Positions 46,719 through 57,600 of a DNA stretch of 64,000 bases are shown here, one piece after another. The notes beneath the pieces were generated by a model, which made no database searches, was not told where the DNA came from, and saw only the letters and a program-made list of their open reading frames with translations. The stretch is from assembly GCA_007449985.2 (NCBI GenBank), contig VIIQ02000104.1, forward strand, positions 124,001 through 188,000, read 5' to 3'. The translations under genes were made by a program, and so were the position numbers. Position 1 is the stretch's first letter; every line of letters begins with the position of its first letter. Source of the DNA: Desmodesmus armatus (lineage: Eukaryota > Chlorophyta > Chlorophyceae > Sphaeropleales > Scenedesmaceae).

Positions 46719-49211
46719 GCCCAGCCCCTTGACAGGTGCCCGCAGGGACTTGGCCTGCTGCAGAGCATGGTACTGGCAGTAGTGGCTCACAGTGGTGTCC
46801 ACGGCGTTGCTGCAGCGGGAACCGGTCTGCGGGCGAGTAGCGCATGTCAGCAGCACATCGGAACACACAGGGGTGTGGTCAGGATTCATTGGCAGCACAG
46901 CAAATCAGCCCTCCAGTCAGCCCCCCCCCCCCCACACACACACACCCTGAGTACTGCTGATGGTGTTGACCATGCCGCGTAGTCGCTGCTGGTCAGGCTG
47001 CAGTGCAGCACGGCTGCTCTCTAAGCTCAGTACACACATGCTAAGCTTGCACGCAAATCAAACTTGCTGTGCATCATGTGGCACAGCTGCTAGCAACAAC
47101 CATCCACCTTGTCACCCCCCTGCTCACTGGCGACTCCCATGAGACTCCCCCCCCCCCCCGGGTAGCACAGCACACAACTACGCACGGAGTGAAGCACCTT
47201 TGCACTATGGGTACAGCAGCAGCAACAGCAGCAGGGGATGACGCCACCCCACCTTTGTGACCCCCCTGCAGAAGCCCCAGCCAGCCGATGTCGCCAGCAG
47301 CTCAATCTGTGCAGCCTGTGACACTGCCAGACCGTTGCTGCTGCTGCTGCTGCTGCCTCCTGGACCCTTGTTGCTGAACCTGGGGCTGTAGAAGGCTAAC
47401 ACAGAACCCTCAGCCTGCGGCAGCGGCAGCGGCACATCACAGCACAGCATACCACAGCACGTCACAGCACAGCACAAGCTGTCATCACGCAAGCACGAGC
47501 TGTCATCAAAGTACGCACCAAGGTACCATCATTGACGTCATTGGGTGAGGACAAAGACTGTGGTCCAGCAACAGGCCTGGCAAGGTCACAGGCTTTCATT
47601 CCCAAGCTGCCACACATGTGTGATGCTGCAGGCGGTGCATGTTGAGGACACTGCTGTAGGGATGCACCTCAACATGTCCACTTGCAACATGCACATGAAT
47701 GGTATTTGGGCGGTTGGGGCTTTATGTAGGTTCAGACGAGCATGAGCGCCTGTCACTGCTGCCGTACCTGTGAGTAATGCTCCTTATGTGCTTCACCAAA
47801 CAGTGCTATCTGGGTGTCGCTCCCTCCCAGGTCTGACACACGCCACCTGCACAGCCACACACCCACAACTGCTTGCATGTGATTGTTATGTTGCCGACAT
47901 GCTAGCTACACTTGCATCCTCTTTGCTTACCACACACCAGGACACGCCAAATCTCAGTACATCTTGTAACATTTGGTTACAGCACGCCACGTGACCTTGG
48001 GTGCTGCTGTGCCTTACAACAGAATGATTTCCAAGAAAGCAGTATACAGCATCCTTCTCAGCAAAGGAGGTGTGTGAGCCTTGGGTTTTAGGGTTTTAGG
48101 GTTTAGGGTGTAGGGTTTAGGGTGTAGGGATAGCAGTATTGGGGTCTGACATGACTATTGCAAGGTCTTGGGCCCCATATACTGGGCCTACTGACTGTTA
48201 GAGACGTTGAGCTTCATAAAGGCACGGCCCCTGCCTGCTTGCAGTCAAGACATCACAGTGATGAATAGCCACAGTATAACATATTCTGATGCTCTGTGTT
48301 GTCATTACCTGCTGTACGGAGCCCCCTTTGCAGTTGTGCCGATCTGCTTTGACACCAGCACACCGATCACCACCCAGCTGCTGCTGTCAGAGGCCATGTG
48401 GTGCCTGCAGGCATGGATCACACAGCACAGCACAGCACAGAAGAGAGCAGCACGGCTCTGATTGTGAGATGTGTATGACTATTTCACTGTTCAGTCATGT
48501 CAATTGCTGCTACGCTGACTGCAAAAGCCTTTACATCTCTGCTGCTGATAACACACACGCACACCAGCACCATGTGGAGGGCTACCACCACCTCAACTAG
48601 TCCTGCACATGACAGTTGCAGCACACTTCTATTGCTTCTTGATCAAGAACAACAGGCAGGTATACCCAGCAATAACATCCAAGAACGCTACAGGCCAGCA
48701 CAGCTGCGGCTACTCACTGTGCTTTGCTGACTGGCACACATGTCACACTTCTGTATCGCTCTCTGAGCACGACACCGCTCACACGAGGCAGCTTTATCTT
48801 GAGCCCCGTGAGCTTCTCCACGTAATGCTGAACCTCCTGCTGTTGCCGTGGCAGGCCTGCCACAGCTTTTCCTGCACTGGCGCTGCTGCTGTTGGGTGCT
48901 ATGGGCCTGCTGCTGCTGCTGCTGCCTGGCGTGGCCGCAGAGAAGGCACGTGTACTGCACAGTATGGGCTTAGCAGGGGCTGGGGTGCTATTGGAAACTG
49001 GCGTCTGCTGCTGTACAGGAGGTTTAGCTGCTGGTTGGTCCTCGCTAAACAGTACATCAGCCAAATCCAGCAGGGGGTCCGCCTCATCTGCTGTAGTGGA
49101 TGTTGCTGCTGCGGTTGCTGCCTGCTGGTCTGGTGGTGCTGAGCACTCCATAGCGTCACTATCTGCCTCTTCAGCAAGCTTTAGAAGCGCATCCAGGTCG
49201 TCCTCTGCCAT
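42614..49211 (-). CDS. MCM10: MCM10 replication initiation factor, 10 exons, complete
   Basis: Nuclear DNA-replication factor that binds the CMG helicase, DNA and polymerase alpha. Exons in coding order: 49211-48718, 48404-48309, 47846-47768, 47414-47253, 46826-46661, 46297-45909, 45536-44386, 43712-43598, 43318-43218, 42848-42614. All are GT/AG, phases match, 995 residues. Landmarks: VEKLTGLKIKLPRVS near residue 140; OB-fold SSSWVVIGVLVSKQI, YSRWRVSDLGGSDTQIALFG and GSVLAFYSPRF; CCCH zinc finger with Cys in GWGFCRG, SRCSNAV and HYCQYHAL (about 272-300); then poly-Gln and Ala/Gly/Gln-rich sequence; C-terminal zinc domain ECRTCKF...CSGHDVV, then WICEACGWKLHTLRELM and KRCPKC. At ~995 residues it is longer than animal MCM10 (about 870), mainly through low-complexity insertions in exons 5-7. 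Start: the only suitable ATG, before acidic MAEDDLDALLKL. Confidence 0.94.
42796..43015. repeat. Tandem duplication covering the start of MCM10 exon 10
   Basis: The segment beginning GCATCAGCTCACGCAGCGTG at 42796 recurs at 42920, 124 bases away. The upstream copy (about 42975-42918) keeps an acceptor and encodes WICKACGWKLHTLRELM in the right frame, with both zinc-binding Cys intact. It then diverges into sequence without the second CPKC pair. Confidence 0.85.
43670..43965. repeat. Partial tandem copies of the MCM10 exon-8 acceptor region
   Basis: GCGGCATCACTCGCAGCACC (exon 8 start on the minus strand plus its acceptor) occurs at 43687, again at 43818, and in degenerate form at 43920. Only the 43598-43712 copy continues into a full exon; the other two lie in intron 7. 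Confidence 0.85.
45090..45360. repeat. Poly-Gln-coding CTG/CAG-rich stretch inside MCM10 exon 7
   Basis: Interrupted CTG tracts on the plus strand encode runs of Gln on the minus strand, flanking the acidic patch DELIDELFDDSDADD. Further tracts lie in exon 5 (about 46682-46718) and at the start of exon 7 (about 45490-45517). Confidence 0.85.
48082..48129. repeat. Interstitial telomere-like array in MCM10 intron 2
   Basis: GGGTTTTAGGGTTTTAGGG followed by GTTTAGGGTGTAGGGTTTAG. It mixes the Chlamydomonas-type TTTTAGGG and plant-type TTTAGGG telomere units with degenerate TGTAGGG. It is far too short to be a chromosome end. Confidence 0.85.
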
Positions 49212-49811
49212 GACAGCCTGCTTGACTCAGTGCCTACGGCAACTGCTTGCACACCTTGCAAAAGAGACAGGCTGGAGGCGTCACTTGTTGCACCACACGA
49301 CGAGGTTTTGTTTCTGTTGGCCATCGATAACCTCAAAATGACACCTGCGATGATAAGGAATCCTGAGTGTTCGCAACTTCAACTCCAATCTGTTCAAATT
49401 CAAAAACTGACATACCAGGAACTGCCTCGCAACAGTGTATTGTGGATTACGGTCAGTCACTCACCACACGGTGGGGCAAAGAAGCAGACAGGAGGATTAC
49501 ACGCAGCAGGACTGGCAAAGTCAGCTGTGATCTGAGCGGAGCAGGTCACATCCACATTGTCCCTGGGGCAACGCCCCGAGCTGCCGTTGTGCAATTAACT
49601 TTCCGTAAAGAGGTACGGGCTAAGTTAAGGCGTTGTCGACCGGCTCTGTCTGCTCAGCACCAGCAGTCATCAGCCAGCCTGGCAGGCGCCAGAACAGCTC
49701 AAAATTGGCTGCCCCAGCTTCCAACTGCTCAACACGCAGATAAGCCATTGTTCAGCATAGAAGCAGCATCCAACATACCTCTAACGTACCGCTGGCTCCC
49801 CATGCACAGGC
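49212..49811. promoter_or_regulatory. 600-bp divergent intergenic region between MCM10 and MYND gene
   Basis: The start codons of MCM10 (minus) and the MYND protein (plus) face away from each other across this region. It must hold both promoters unless further 5' exons exist. The plus strand has an acceptor-like CAG at 49807-49809 just before the chosen MYND start, so an upstream exon of that gene is possible. No clear core motif was found. Confidence 0.45.
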
Positions 49812-51654
49812 ATGGGAACCAACGTCGCTGGCACATGGGACAAAGCTGCGCAGCTGCTGCAGGAGTGCAGTACCAAGCAGCCTGGCAGTGATGAGGCGGA
49901 CGCAGCGCTGCTCACAGTGAAACACCTAGAAATCAAGGTCCGCAAGCTTCCGCCACAACCTAAAGCAGTCTGGAAGAAGCTGGTGCAGCAACTGAAGGTG
50001 AGTTGCAAACATAGCCTGTCACTTCTTGGGGGGTAAGTTACATGGACATTTGCGCCAAACAACAATGCCATTGTCCACCAGGGTCGAGCCAGGTGAACGT
50101 CATAAGTTGTCTCTACTGCTGTGGTATGCACCACCTACACCGGGTTGACCAAAAAAGGCAGAACCACCAGAATTGCAGCAAGTGCTACTACTACAGGTGC
50201 ACAATATCTCTTGGTCCGCATCCGAGCTCAGCACATGAGTGCCTCGTCAATGAGGGGCAGTTCATCACCACCCCACCCTGAGCTTATCTATTGCTTTCTA
50301 TTGGATCCACATGTCAATTGGCATATAGCTCTATAGCAGGCTGGCAGCAGCAGCTGCATGTTCAGAGGCATCTCTGCAGTCCTTGTTCTTTGTTGCTTAT
50401 CTCAGCGCCCTGCTGCACTTTGCGCGCGCTCCGCTGGCATGGCTGTACCCACCTGCCTTGGCTACATGCTGCGATGATGGCCCCACTATGTAAGTACAGC
50501 TGACCCTCTCAGCTGCAAAACTCACACCAACAACTGCCCTTCGCCGACCACCCCACATCCTGCCACATGCTGCAGATACCCTTGCGGCTTGGAGCCGCCT
50601 TCGCCACGGCAGCTCAGCACAGCTGGAAATCCCCTTGCACGCAGTCTGCCCTCGTTACGCTCCAGTCGCTGGTCCGCACAGCAAATGCAGCAGGCGTGAC
50701 CAAGAGCACCAGCAGCAGCAGCAGCCTGGCCAGCAGCATCCGGCAGCAGCTGGAGCAGTCGGGGATGCTGCAGCAGCTTGCAGCAGTCATGACAGCGGCG
50801 GCTGCCGACCTGCAGGACAAAGCAGCTGCATATGCTGCTGGGGGTTGGGGCCAGGAGCAGACTGTGCTGAGCACGGCCAACGGGCTGTTGCATGCCCGGC
50901 TAGCCATGTGTGTGTACGATCTCATGATTGGCCTTTGGGATCCGCAGTCACCTGATGTGGATATCGTTGCCTGGCTGTGCCATCCCAACGGGCATGCAGC
51001 TGCTGGCATGCAGCTGACCACCGCAGTACTGCAGCATGCCAGCGTCCTGGCGCAGCATGTGCTCCCAGGCATGCGTGAGCGCCTGCCGCAGCAAGCAGAT
51101 GAGCTGCTGGGTGTCCTGCAGCCCAGCACTCGGATAGCGCAGGCGGTGGCCACGCGCATAATGTTCAGAGTTGTTCCAGCGCGTGCACGCTGGCAGCAGC
51201 AGGGGCAGGGGCAGGGCAGTGCGGGAGCGTCCCTACAGCAGCTGCTGCTGTCACCCGAATCGCTGCCGTTCATAGCAACGATGCTGGTGCTGTTGGCAGC
51301 TGATGTCAGTAGCGCAATGGCAGCACACAACGGCCAGGTTGGGGGCAGCAGTGGCGGCAGCACGGCCGCCCCCACAGGACAACAGCAGCATGCCCCTGGT
51401 GGCGACAGCAGCAGCAGGGGCAGCAGCAGCAGCAGCAGCAGTGCGGAGGTCAGTGACACCCCGTCACTCTGCCAGCTACGGCTGCTGAAGCTGCTGGGCT
51501 TGGCTCATGAAATGACAGCCTGGGAGAAGGAGCCAATTCAGCTGCCTGCAGTGTGTGGGGGGCTGCGCATGGCACTTGCAGCGTACAAGGCATGGTACAA
51601 TGCTGTGGTGGACCCGTCAGACTGCAGTGGCTTGCCGTCCTGGCAGCTGCAACT

Positions 51655-51685
<31 letters not shown>

Positions 51686-53298
51686 GGTCAAGTTGAGCAG
51701 CAGTTTCTGTTGCTGCCGATGCTGCTGCTGCTGCTGCCAGCAATCCTGCTGCCGTGCGCCAGCAGACTGCTGTCACCCAACGCCCAGCACCTGCTGCGGC
51801 AGCAGTCGCAGCCGCTGCAGTTGACAGTGCATGATCTGTTTGAAGTGAGCAGCAGTATGGTGATTGAAGGCGATGCGCTGATGTTACAGCAGGAAAGCCT
51901 TGGCTGGCGCCCCCAAGGCCAACTGAAGCCTGGGTGCAGGAGGTCCTGGGTGTGGTGCTGCGGTCAGTGGAACAGATGCTTCAGCAGCAGCCCCCCACAC
52001 AAGCAGGCAGTACAGGAGGCAGCAGCAGCAATGACAGCAGGCCAGCTTCTGCGGCAGCAGAAGGAGCACCGTATCTTGCGCGGTTGCTGCCACTGATTTG
52101 CACCATGGTGCACTTCTCGCAAAGCATCTTGTGCCAGCCCAACAGCAGCGGCAACGGCACCAACAGCAACAACAGCAGCAGCAGCCTCAGACATGCAGCA
52201 GCAGCTGCAGCAGCCCCCAAGGCCGCAACGTACGTCAGATTGGGACCCGCCCTTGAGGCTGTGTTGCGTGCTGTCACCACAGCAGTGCAGAGCGGCACGG
52301 TCTGCAAGGACGTTATGCCTTTACTGAAAGATGCACTGTTTCCGATCAGTGATCTGCTGTGTTGCGACCAGGGCTACCCTCGCTCTGCATTGATGCAGCA
52401 CATGGGCCTGTGTGGGCCTGACGTGCTGGCACAGGAGCAGCGGCAGCTGTACAGCTTGCTCAGCACAGTGCTGAAGATGGGTCAGCCGTGCTGGGGTGAG
52501 CAGGCACCAGGCAGTTGCTGCTTGGCGGCTGGGGAGGCAGCTGTGGGGCTGCTGTTGCAACCACCAACAGGGTCGTTGTCATCATCAGCAGCGGCAGGAG
52601 CAGCAGGAGCAGCAGCACAGCAGCCTGCAGTGGACCACCTGCCCAGTCTTGTGATCTTTGGGCGCTGCTGCCTGCAATGGGCGGAGCAGCTGAAGCAGCA
52701 GATGCCGACGCTGCTGCTGCCGACGTCTGTGCAGTTGCCGCCGCAGCAGCAGCAGCAGCAGCAGGAGCGGAGGGAAGTTGAGCTGCATGCGCATGCGCAC
52801 AGTGCAGCTCTGGTGTGTGTCCCTGGGCTGCGGTCGGGGGCAGCCACTCGTCCTGGTGGCTTGATGGAAAGCTTGGCAGCAAATGTGTCTGAGTGGGTGC
52901 GTGGTGTTGAGGCCCCTGCAGCACTTGCACAGCTGGCTGCTGCCGGTTGTGCACCGCAGCAGCTGCAGCAGCGGCTGCAGGCGCTCCTGTTGGTTGTACA
53001 GGGGACGCAGCAGCTGACAAGTGCTTCACTCACAGCGCTGGTGCAACAGCTGCAGGAAACAGGAGCCATGCTCTGCAACGTTGCAGTGCCGCACTTCTGC
53101 AACAATTCAGGATGTGTTAACATCAGCGCCTGTACAGAGATGCAGCTGGTGTCAGGGCGCAGCTGCATCTGTGCAGGGTGCCGCATAGCGCGCTACTGTG
53201 GGCGAAGCTGTCAGCGGGCCGCCTGGAAGCTGCACAAGCCTGTGTGCAAGGCGCTGGCAGCGGCGGCTGGTGACATCAGCACACCAGCAGGGGGATAG
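49812..53298 (+). CDS. MYND-type zinc-finger protein with long Ala/Gln-rich helical region
   Basis: Exons 49812-49997, 50576-51844 and 51940-53298 join in phase 0 into 937 residues. The second intron (95 bp, GTGAGC...TGCAG) explains an apparent frame change. The C-terminal MYND finger (about residues 875-925) shows HFCNNSGC, CICAGC, RYCGRSCQ, AAWKLHKPVCK, the standard Cys/His order of this protein-interaction module. The rest is Ala/Leu/Gln-rich and probably helical (IRQQLEQSGMLQQLAAVMT), with a poly-Gln run at about 51655-51690. This architecture is common in large lineage-specific families of volvocine algae whose role is unknown. No SET domain is visible, so methyltransferase activity is not indicated. 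Intron 1 carries a mobile-element fragment. A further 5' exon is possible. Confidence 0.8.
50035..50200 (+). mobile_element. Dispersed Cys-rich element fragment, copy 2, in MYND-gene intron 1
   Basis: The inverse of 25370-25530: HCPPGSSQVNVISCLYCCGM, then HHLHRVDQKRQNHQNCSKC. Protein-level conservation between the two copies (mostly K/R, V/L changes) suggests both descend from a coding element. Confidence 0.5.
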
Positions 53299-54141
53299 CA
53301 GTGGGAAGTTGGCAGCTGACTGCGGTTAAGTGTCCAGGCAAGTGGGCCTGTCGTGGTAAGGTTTTTTTCTGGTAGCAGCCCCCAAGTGTTTATGCTTGTG
53401 TTGTGTGTATAGATGGTGTGTGATGCATACAGTACTCACCGGTACTGGCTGGCATGATTTGCTACTTTGCCTCCCATGCAATTTCTCTGTTATTATAAAC
53501 AGATCTGTGTCTCTAGAGCCTTGTGCTGCCCACAGGTGCCGCAGTGCCTATGCCATTGTTTTATAGGCCAACATAGCTGTGAAAAGCCGGTGCACAAGCT
53601 GGGTGATGGCACTGTATGTGCTGAACGTGATGTACTCAGCCTGGTTGGCGACCCTTGTTGTGCAGGCCCCCAGGCTGCTTTTGTGTCTGTGGTTACTGTG
53701 GCATGCAGTCACAATGACATGCAGTTACACCTATGACAGATGTATTGCAAGATCAGGGACATTATTTGCCACGCTCTGTGGCTGGCATGTGTTTGAACGA
53801 CCTCGTGATCTGGAGCCAAATCCCCTTGAGGAGCTCCTTTATCTGAGCTTTTACATCCAAAGCTGATCACTGTGCAGCCTTGCAGTGACTGCAACTCAAC
53901 TGATAACCAACATCACCCAAGTGTGAGGCCCTCCAAACCCTCACCAGGGCACTGAGGCATTGCCAAACTCAGTCCAGAGCACACAACATCTGCAGAGCAG
54001 CCGATCATCGTGACCAGTGGTGACCAGTCACAGCCACTAAGAGGAACATTATTGAAAACTACGACACTGGGTCTGATCACAATACATCACTCTACTGGTG
54101 GCAGCAGCAGTAACAAGAGCTGCATCGCACAGCTCACAGCA
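53299..54141. other. Region between convergent genes, no gene
   Basis: The 3' flank of the MYND gene and of the minus-strand secreted-protein gene. A 95-codon plus frame (53579-53866) has no recognisable features. Confidence 0.45.
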
Positions 54142-54688
54142 TCATGCGCCTGCCTGCCTGAGCCTAGGCTGCGCAGTGGCAGCGCGCATTTGCTTCTGCT
54201 GCTCCGCTGGCAGAGCCTTCAAAGACTCCTCAACCATCTTGTCAGTCTGCACTGCCAGCTTCTCTGCAACTGCCTTACTAGCCTTAGCTGCTGGCTGCAT
54301 GCCCTTAGAGACAGCAACACCTGCGCTCAGCAGCTCAGCAGCCTCGATCGCAGACACAGCGCCACGCATGCCCCGCGGTACCGACGCCCGACAGCACCGA
54401 GCGGGTCAGGTTGCCCATCGCCTGGTTCATGTTTCCGAGGGGAGCTGCAAAGTTTTGGGCGAATGTCTGCGCCTGCTTCGCGAGCAGCTTGTTAACGCCG
54501 TCGAAGGCCTCGACCATAACGTTCTCCTGCACGCGCTCGAGCAGTCCCTGGAAAAGAGGCGTCTGTGCGAACTCCTGAACAGCCTCGGGGGCGGTTGTGA
54601 GGTAGTTGGTAACGATGGTTGAGAAAGTGACGGGCTTGATCGGTGACTCGGCTCACGCTCGGCAGCAGCACGCTCCATGGCCTCGTCG
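54142..54688 (-). pseudogene. Frame-broken C-terminal continuation of the secreted-protein gene
   Basis: After the in-frame stop at 54689, protein-like sequence continues in successive other frames: SAPDDEAMERAAAEREP, then PIKPVTFSTIVTNYL...EFAQTPLFQGLLERVQENV...NKLLAKQAQTFAQN, then RGAVSAIEAAELLSAG...EEQ-type helix to a stop near 54142. The pieces are amphipathic and look like one helical C-terminal domain. Three single-step frame changes in 550 bp suggest indels (assembly error or pseudogenisation) rather than introns. Confidence 0.5.
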
Positions 54689-57600
54689 TCAGGGGCAGAC
54701 CCGGGCAGGGCGGAGAGGGTAGGGCAGTGCAGTGACGGCAGTGCCGTTGGAAGATGCTGCCGTGCCGGTGCTGTTGCCGGGACCGCCAATGGGGATCTGC
54801 AAGTGCATCAGCAACAAACAGCCAAGCAATACCTTGCTCACTGAAACATGAACAACTGCACACAGCTGCACAGCAATGGGTTTGAAGCGTTTGCTGTCAT
54901 GGTGGTCCCTACAGCAATGTGGCAGACTCTGTGACAGCGGCAAAGCAAACCTGCCGTGCGCGCAATAAGTTGGCCATATTATGCTAAGCACATGTGCATG
55001 CACACATCGCACTGCATGATCATGCTTAGCAGCAGGAGTGCTGTGTGCCGCCAGCGCTTGAACCCTCTGGCTGGTTGAATCCACTCACGTCAGTGCTGTT
55101 GGCAAAGTTGCGGAAGTCGTCCAAAGTTGCAAAGTTGAACAGTGACAGGCAGAAGGGGATGATGGAGGCACCGCCCTCACGGGGCAGGGGGGTCACGGGG
55201 ACGCCCAGGTCGTACTGGGTCAGGGCCACACCGTACAGCAGGGCCTACAGCAGCAGACAGGAGAGCGGACAGTGCTGTCAGGTCCGTAAGTGTGTGTGGT
55301 CCACCACCGACATGTTGCATGAGCGGCGCAGCTTTGAGCCGAGCGTCATGATACTCGAAGTAGGAAACTGCAGGAGTCTACTTCAAGAGTGGAACTGGTG
55401 CCAGCGTCGCCCCGAGGCGGTAGAATGCCGGTCACAGCCCGTTTCTCTATCAATGCTGCACAGCGCTAATGTTGCCGCGGCAACTGCTGCGGACTGGGGA
55501 ATGAGCTGAACCAACTGGAATCTTGAAGGCCCTCTTGCCGGGCCTGACTTTTGTGGGTAGCCCCTTACTGCCCCCCGACACACTGTTGCACAGAACCACA
55601 CTGTCAACCAAAGTTTCATGAAGCCACTGAGCGAGGGTCTCACCTGTGTGCATGTCAATGTGTTCTGTGGGGCCAGGATGTTGTAGGGGGAGGCAGTGGC
55701 TTGGGCTGACTGGTCGGTACGTGCATCAGCAAGGTTGGTGCGGTCGTTGGAGTAACCAGCATACCTGATGCTGGACGCGCCACGGTCTGCAGCAGCACAC
55801 ACAACACTTATATGGTCACAACACTTGTGATCGCAACACTGTTACTATTATGTTACACGGTTACGTAAGTTATGGTCACACAACACTTATGATTACTAGC
55901 TAGTTCTCAAGGGATGCGCTGATGCTCAGGACGAAGTGCTCAAGCTGCTTGATGGGCCGCATTGTGGTTTGTTGTTGCCGGATCGGAGTGCAATGACACA
56001 TGGCAGTCTATGTGCACATATGCCACAGTTGATGCATGCTCAAGACCAGTGGCGGGAGCTCCTCGGGGCGCCTCGAGGGACCTCCTTAGGATAGTGCAGC
56101 ATGGCCTCAGACGGTCTGTGGTGACTGTCCAAGTCGACGGCGCCTGGACGGTGACCACAGACAGTCCAAGGCCATGCTGCAGTACGGCTAGGAAGAGCCC
56201 TCAAAGCGGGTCCTAAGGGCAGTACGGGCTGATAAGCGTTCATGTCATTGCAGCAGTCGCCCTGCAAGGTCTTATATCATCATGGATGTCAACAGCTGTT
56301 GCATTCGCATGTGCTGTCCTGGATGCCAACACCACCTTGAGGTTTTTTACGTTGCCCATGCCAGTAATACAGAGGCCCACCTGCCTGCGGGGGCACCCTG
56401 CAACACATTCCGAGACGGCTGCCCCTCCTCCCCCCTCCACCACCTTGTCAGCCCCCCCCCCCCCCCTGCCCCCCCCCCCCCCCCCTGCCCGCCACCCCCC
56501 CCATCACCAGGCGCCCAACACTGCTTGTAGTACAAGGCTTGTAGGTTCCTGAGCACCTGGCCAAGCTGCCCCCACCTCGCACCACCCCTGCCTGGCCCCT
56601 CAACACCTGCTGAGCTTTCGCTGTAGGGTGCATGCTCGGCCGCTGATGACATCTCCGCCACCCTCTTCAATTGGCCTCATCTTGCACTCAGTGCAGTAAT
56701 AGTGTCACCTGGCTGAACACCATTGACACTTCCCTGCCCCCCCCCCCCCTTCCCCTCCTGCCCCTCCTGCCCACCCCTCACCTGGCCCAATGCTGATGAA
56801 ATCTCTGCCACCCTCTTCTGGCCCCCTCTGCACTCAGTGCAGTGCCACTGGTGACACTGGCAGTGTCACCTGGCTCAACACCATTGACACTTCCCTGGGC
56901 CCCCCCCCCCCTTCCCCTCCTGCCCCTCCTGCCCACCCTCACCTGGCCCAATGCCAACTCCGGAGTCTTCAGTACCCAGTGTGGTGGCCCCTGCAGTGCC
57001 TGTGCTGACACAACCTCCCAGGTAGTTGTTGACTCAACCCCGGGGCTTGTAGCAAAACTCAGCTGACATCCCCTTTGCCTGGCCTAACTTAGGCCTGCGC
57101 CCCTCCTACCACACTCAACAAACCAAATTCTAACTTCTGAACACCACCCTCACCTGGCCAACTAGGATGATGCCCCCCCCCTCCCTGCCTGCCCCCCTCC
57201 TCCTACACTGTGGGTAGTACCCTCACCTGGTCCAATGCCAATGGAATCACCTCCACCCAGGGTGGTGGATCCTGCAGTTCCTGTGCTGACAGACCCTCCC
57301 AGGTTGTTGTTGATGGGGTTGTAACCGAACTCAGCGTTACCCCAGGCACCGTTGGAGGCAGAGAACAGGTCTCCCCTGCCGTCTGCTGCTCCGTAGCTCA
57401 GGGTGGGGTAGAATGTCCTGACTGCGGCAGCAGCAAACATGCAGACAAACCGAATGACATTCAGCTAAGTAAACGCTCGGCAACTATGTGTAGTAAATAG
57501 GCTGATTCAATACAGTGTACTACAAGCGCAGCGTGGTTGTGAGTGTGGGTGAAGCGTCTGCTGCTCTGCAGCTCAGGGTGGGGTAGAATGTCCTGACTGC

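Noticed and set aside
46930..47010. Possible extra MCM10 exon (QPDQQRLRGMVNTISSTQ)
   Set aside because: Exons 4 and 5 already join in phase with the zinc finger intact; this piece has no counterpart in the MCM10 family.
51845..51939. Apparent frameshift in the MYND gene
   Set aside because: Explained by a 95-bp GTGAGC...CAG intron that joins the two frames in phase.
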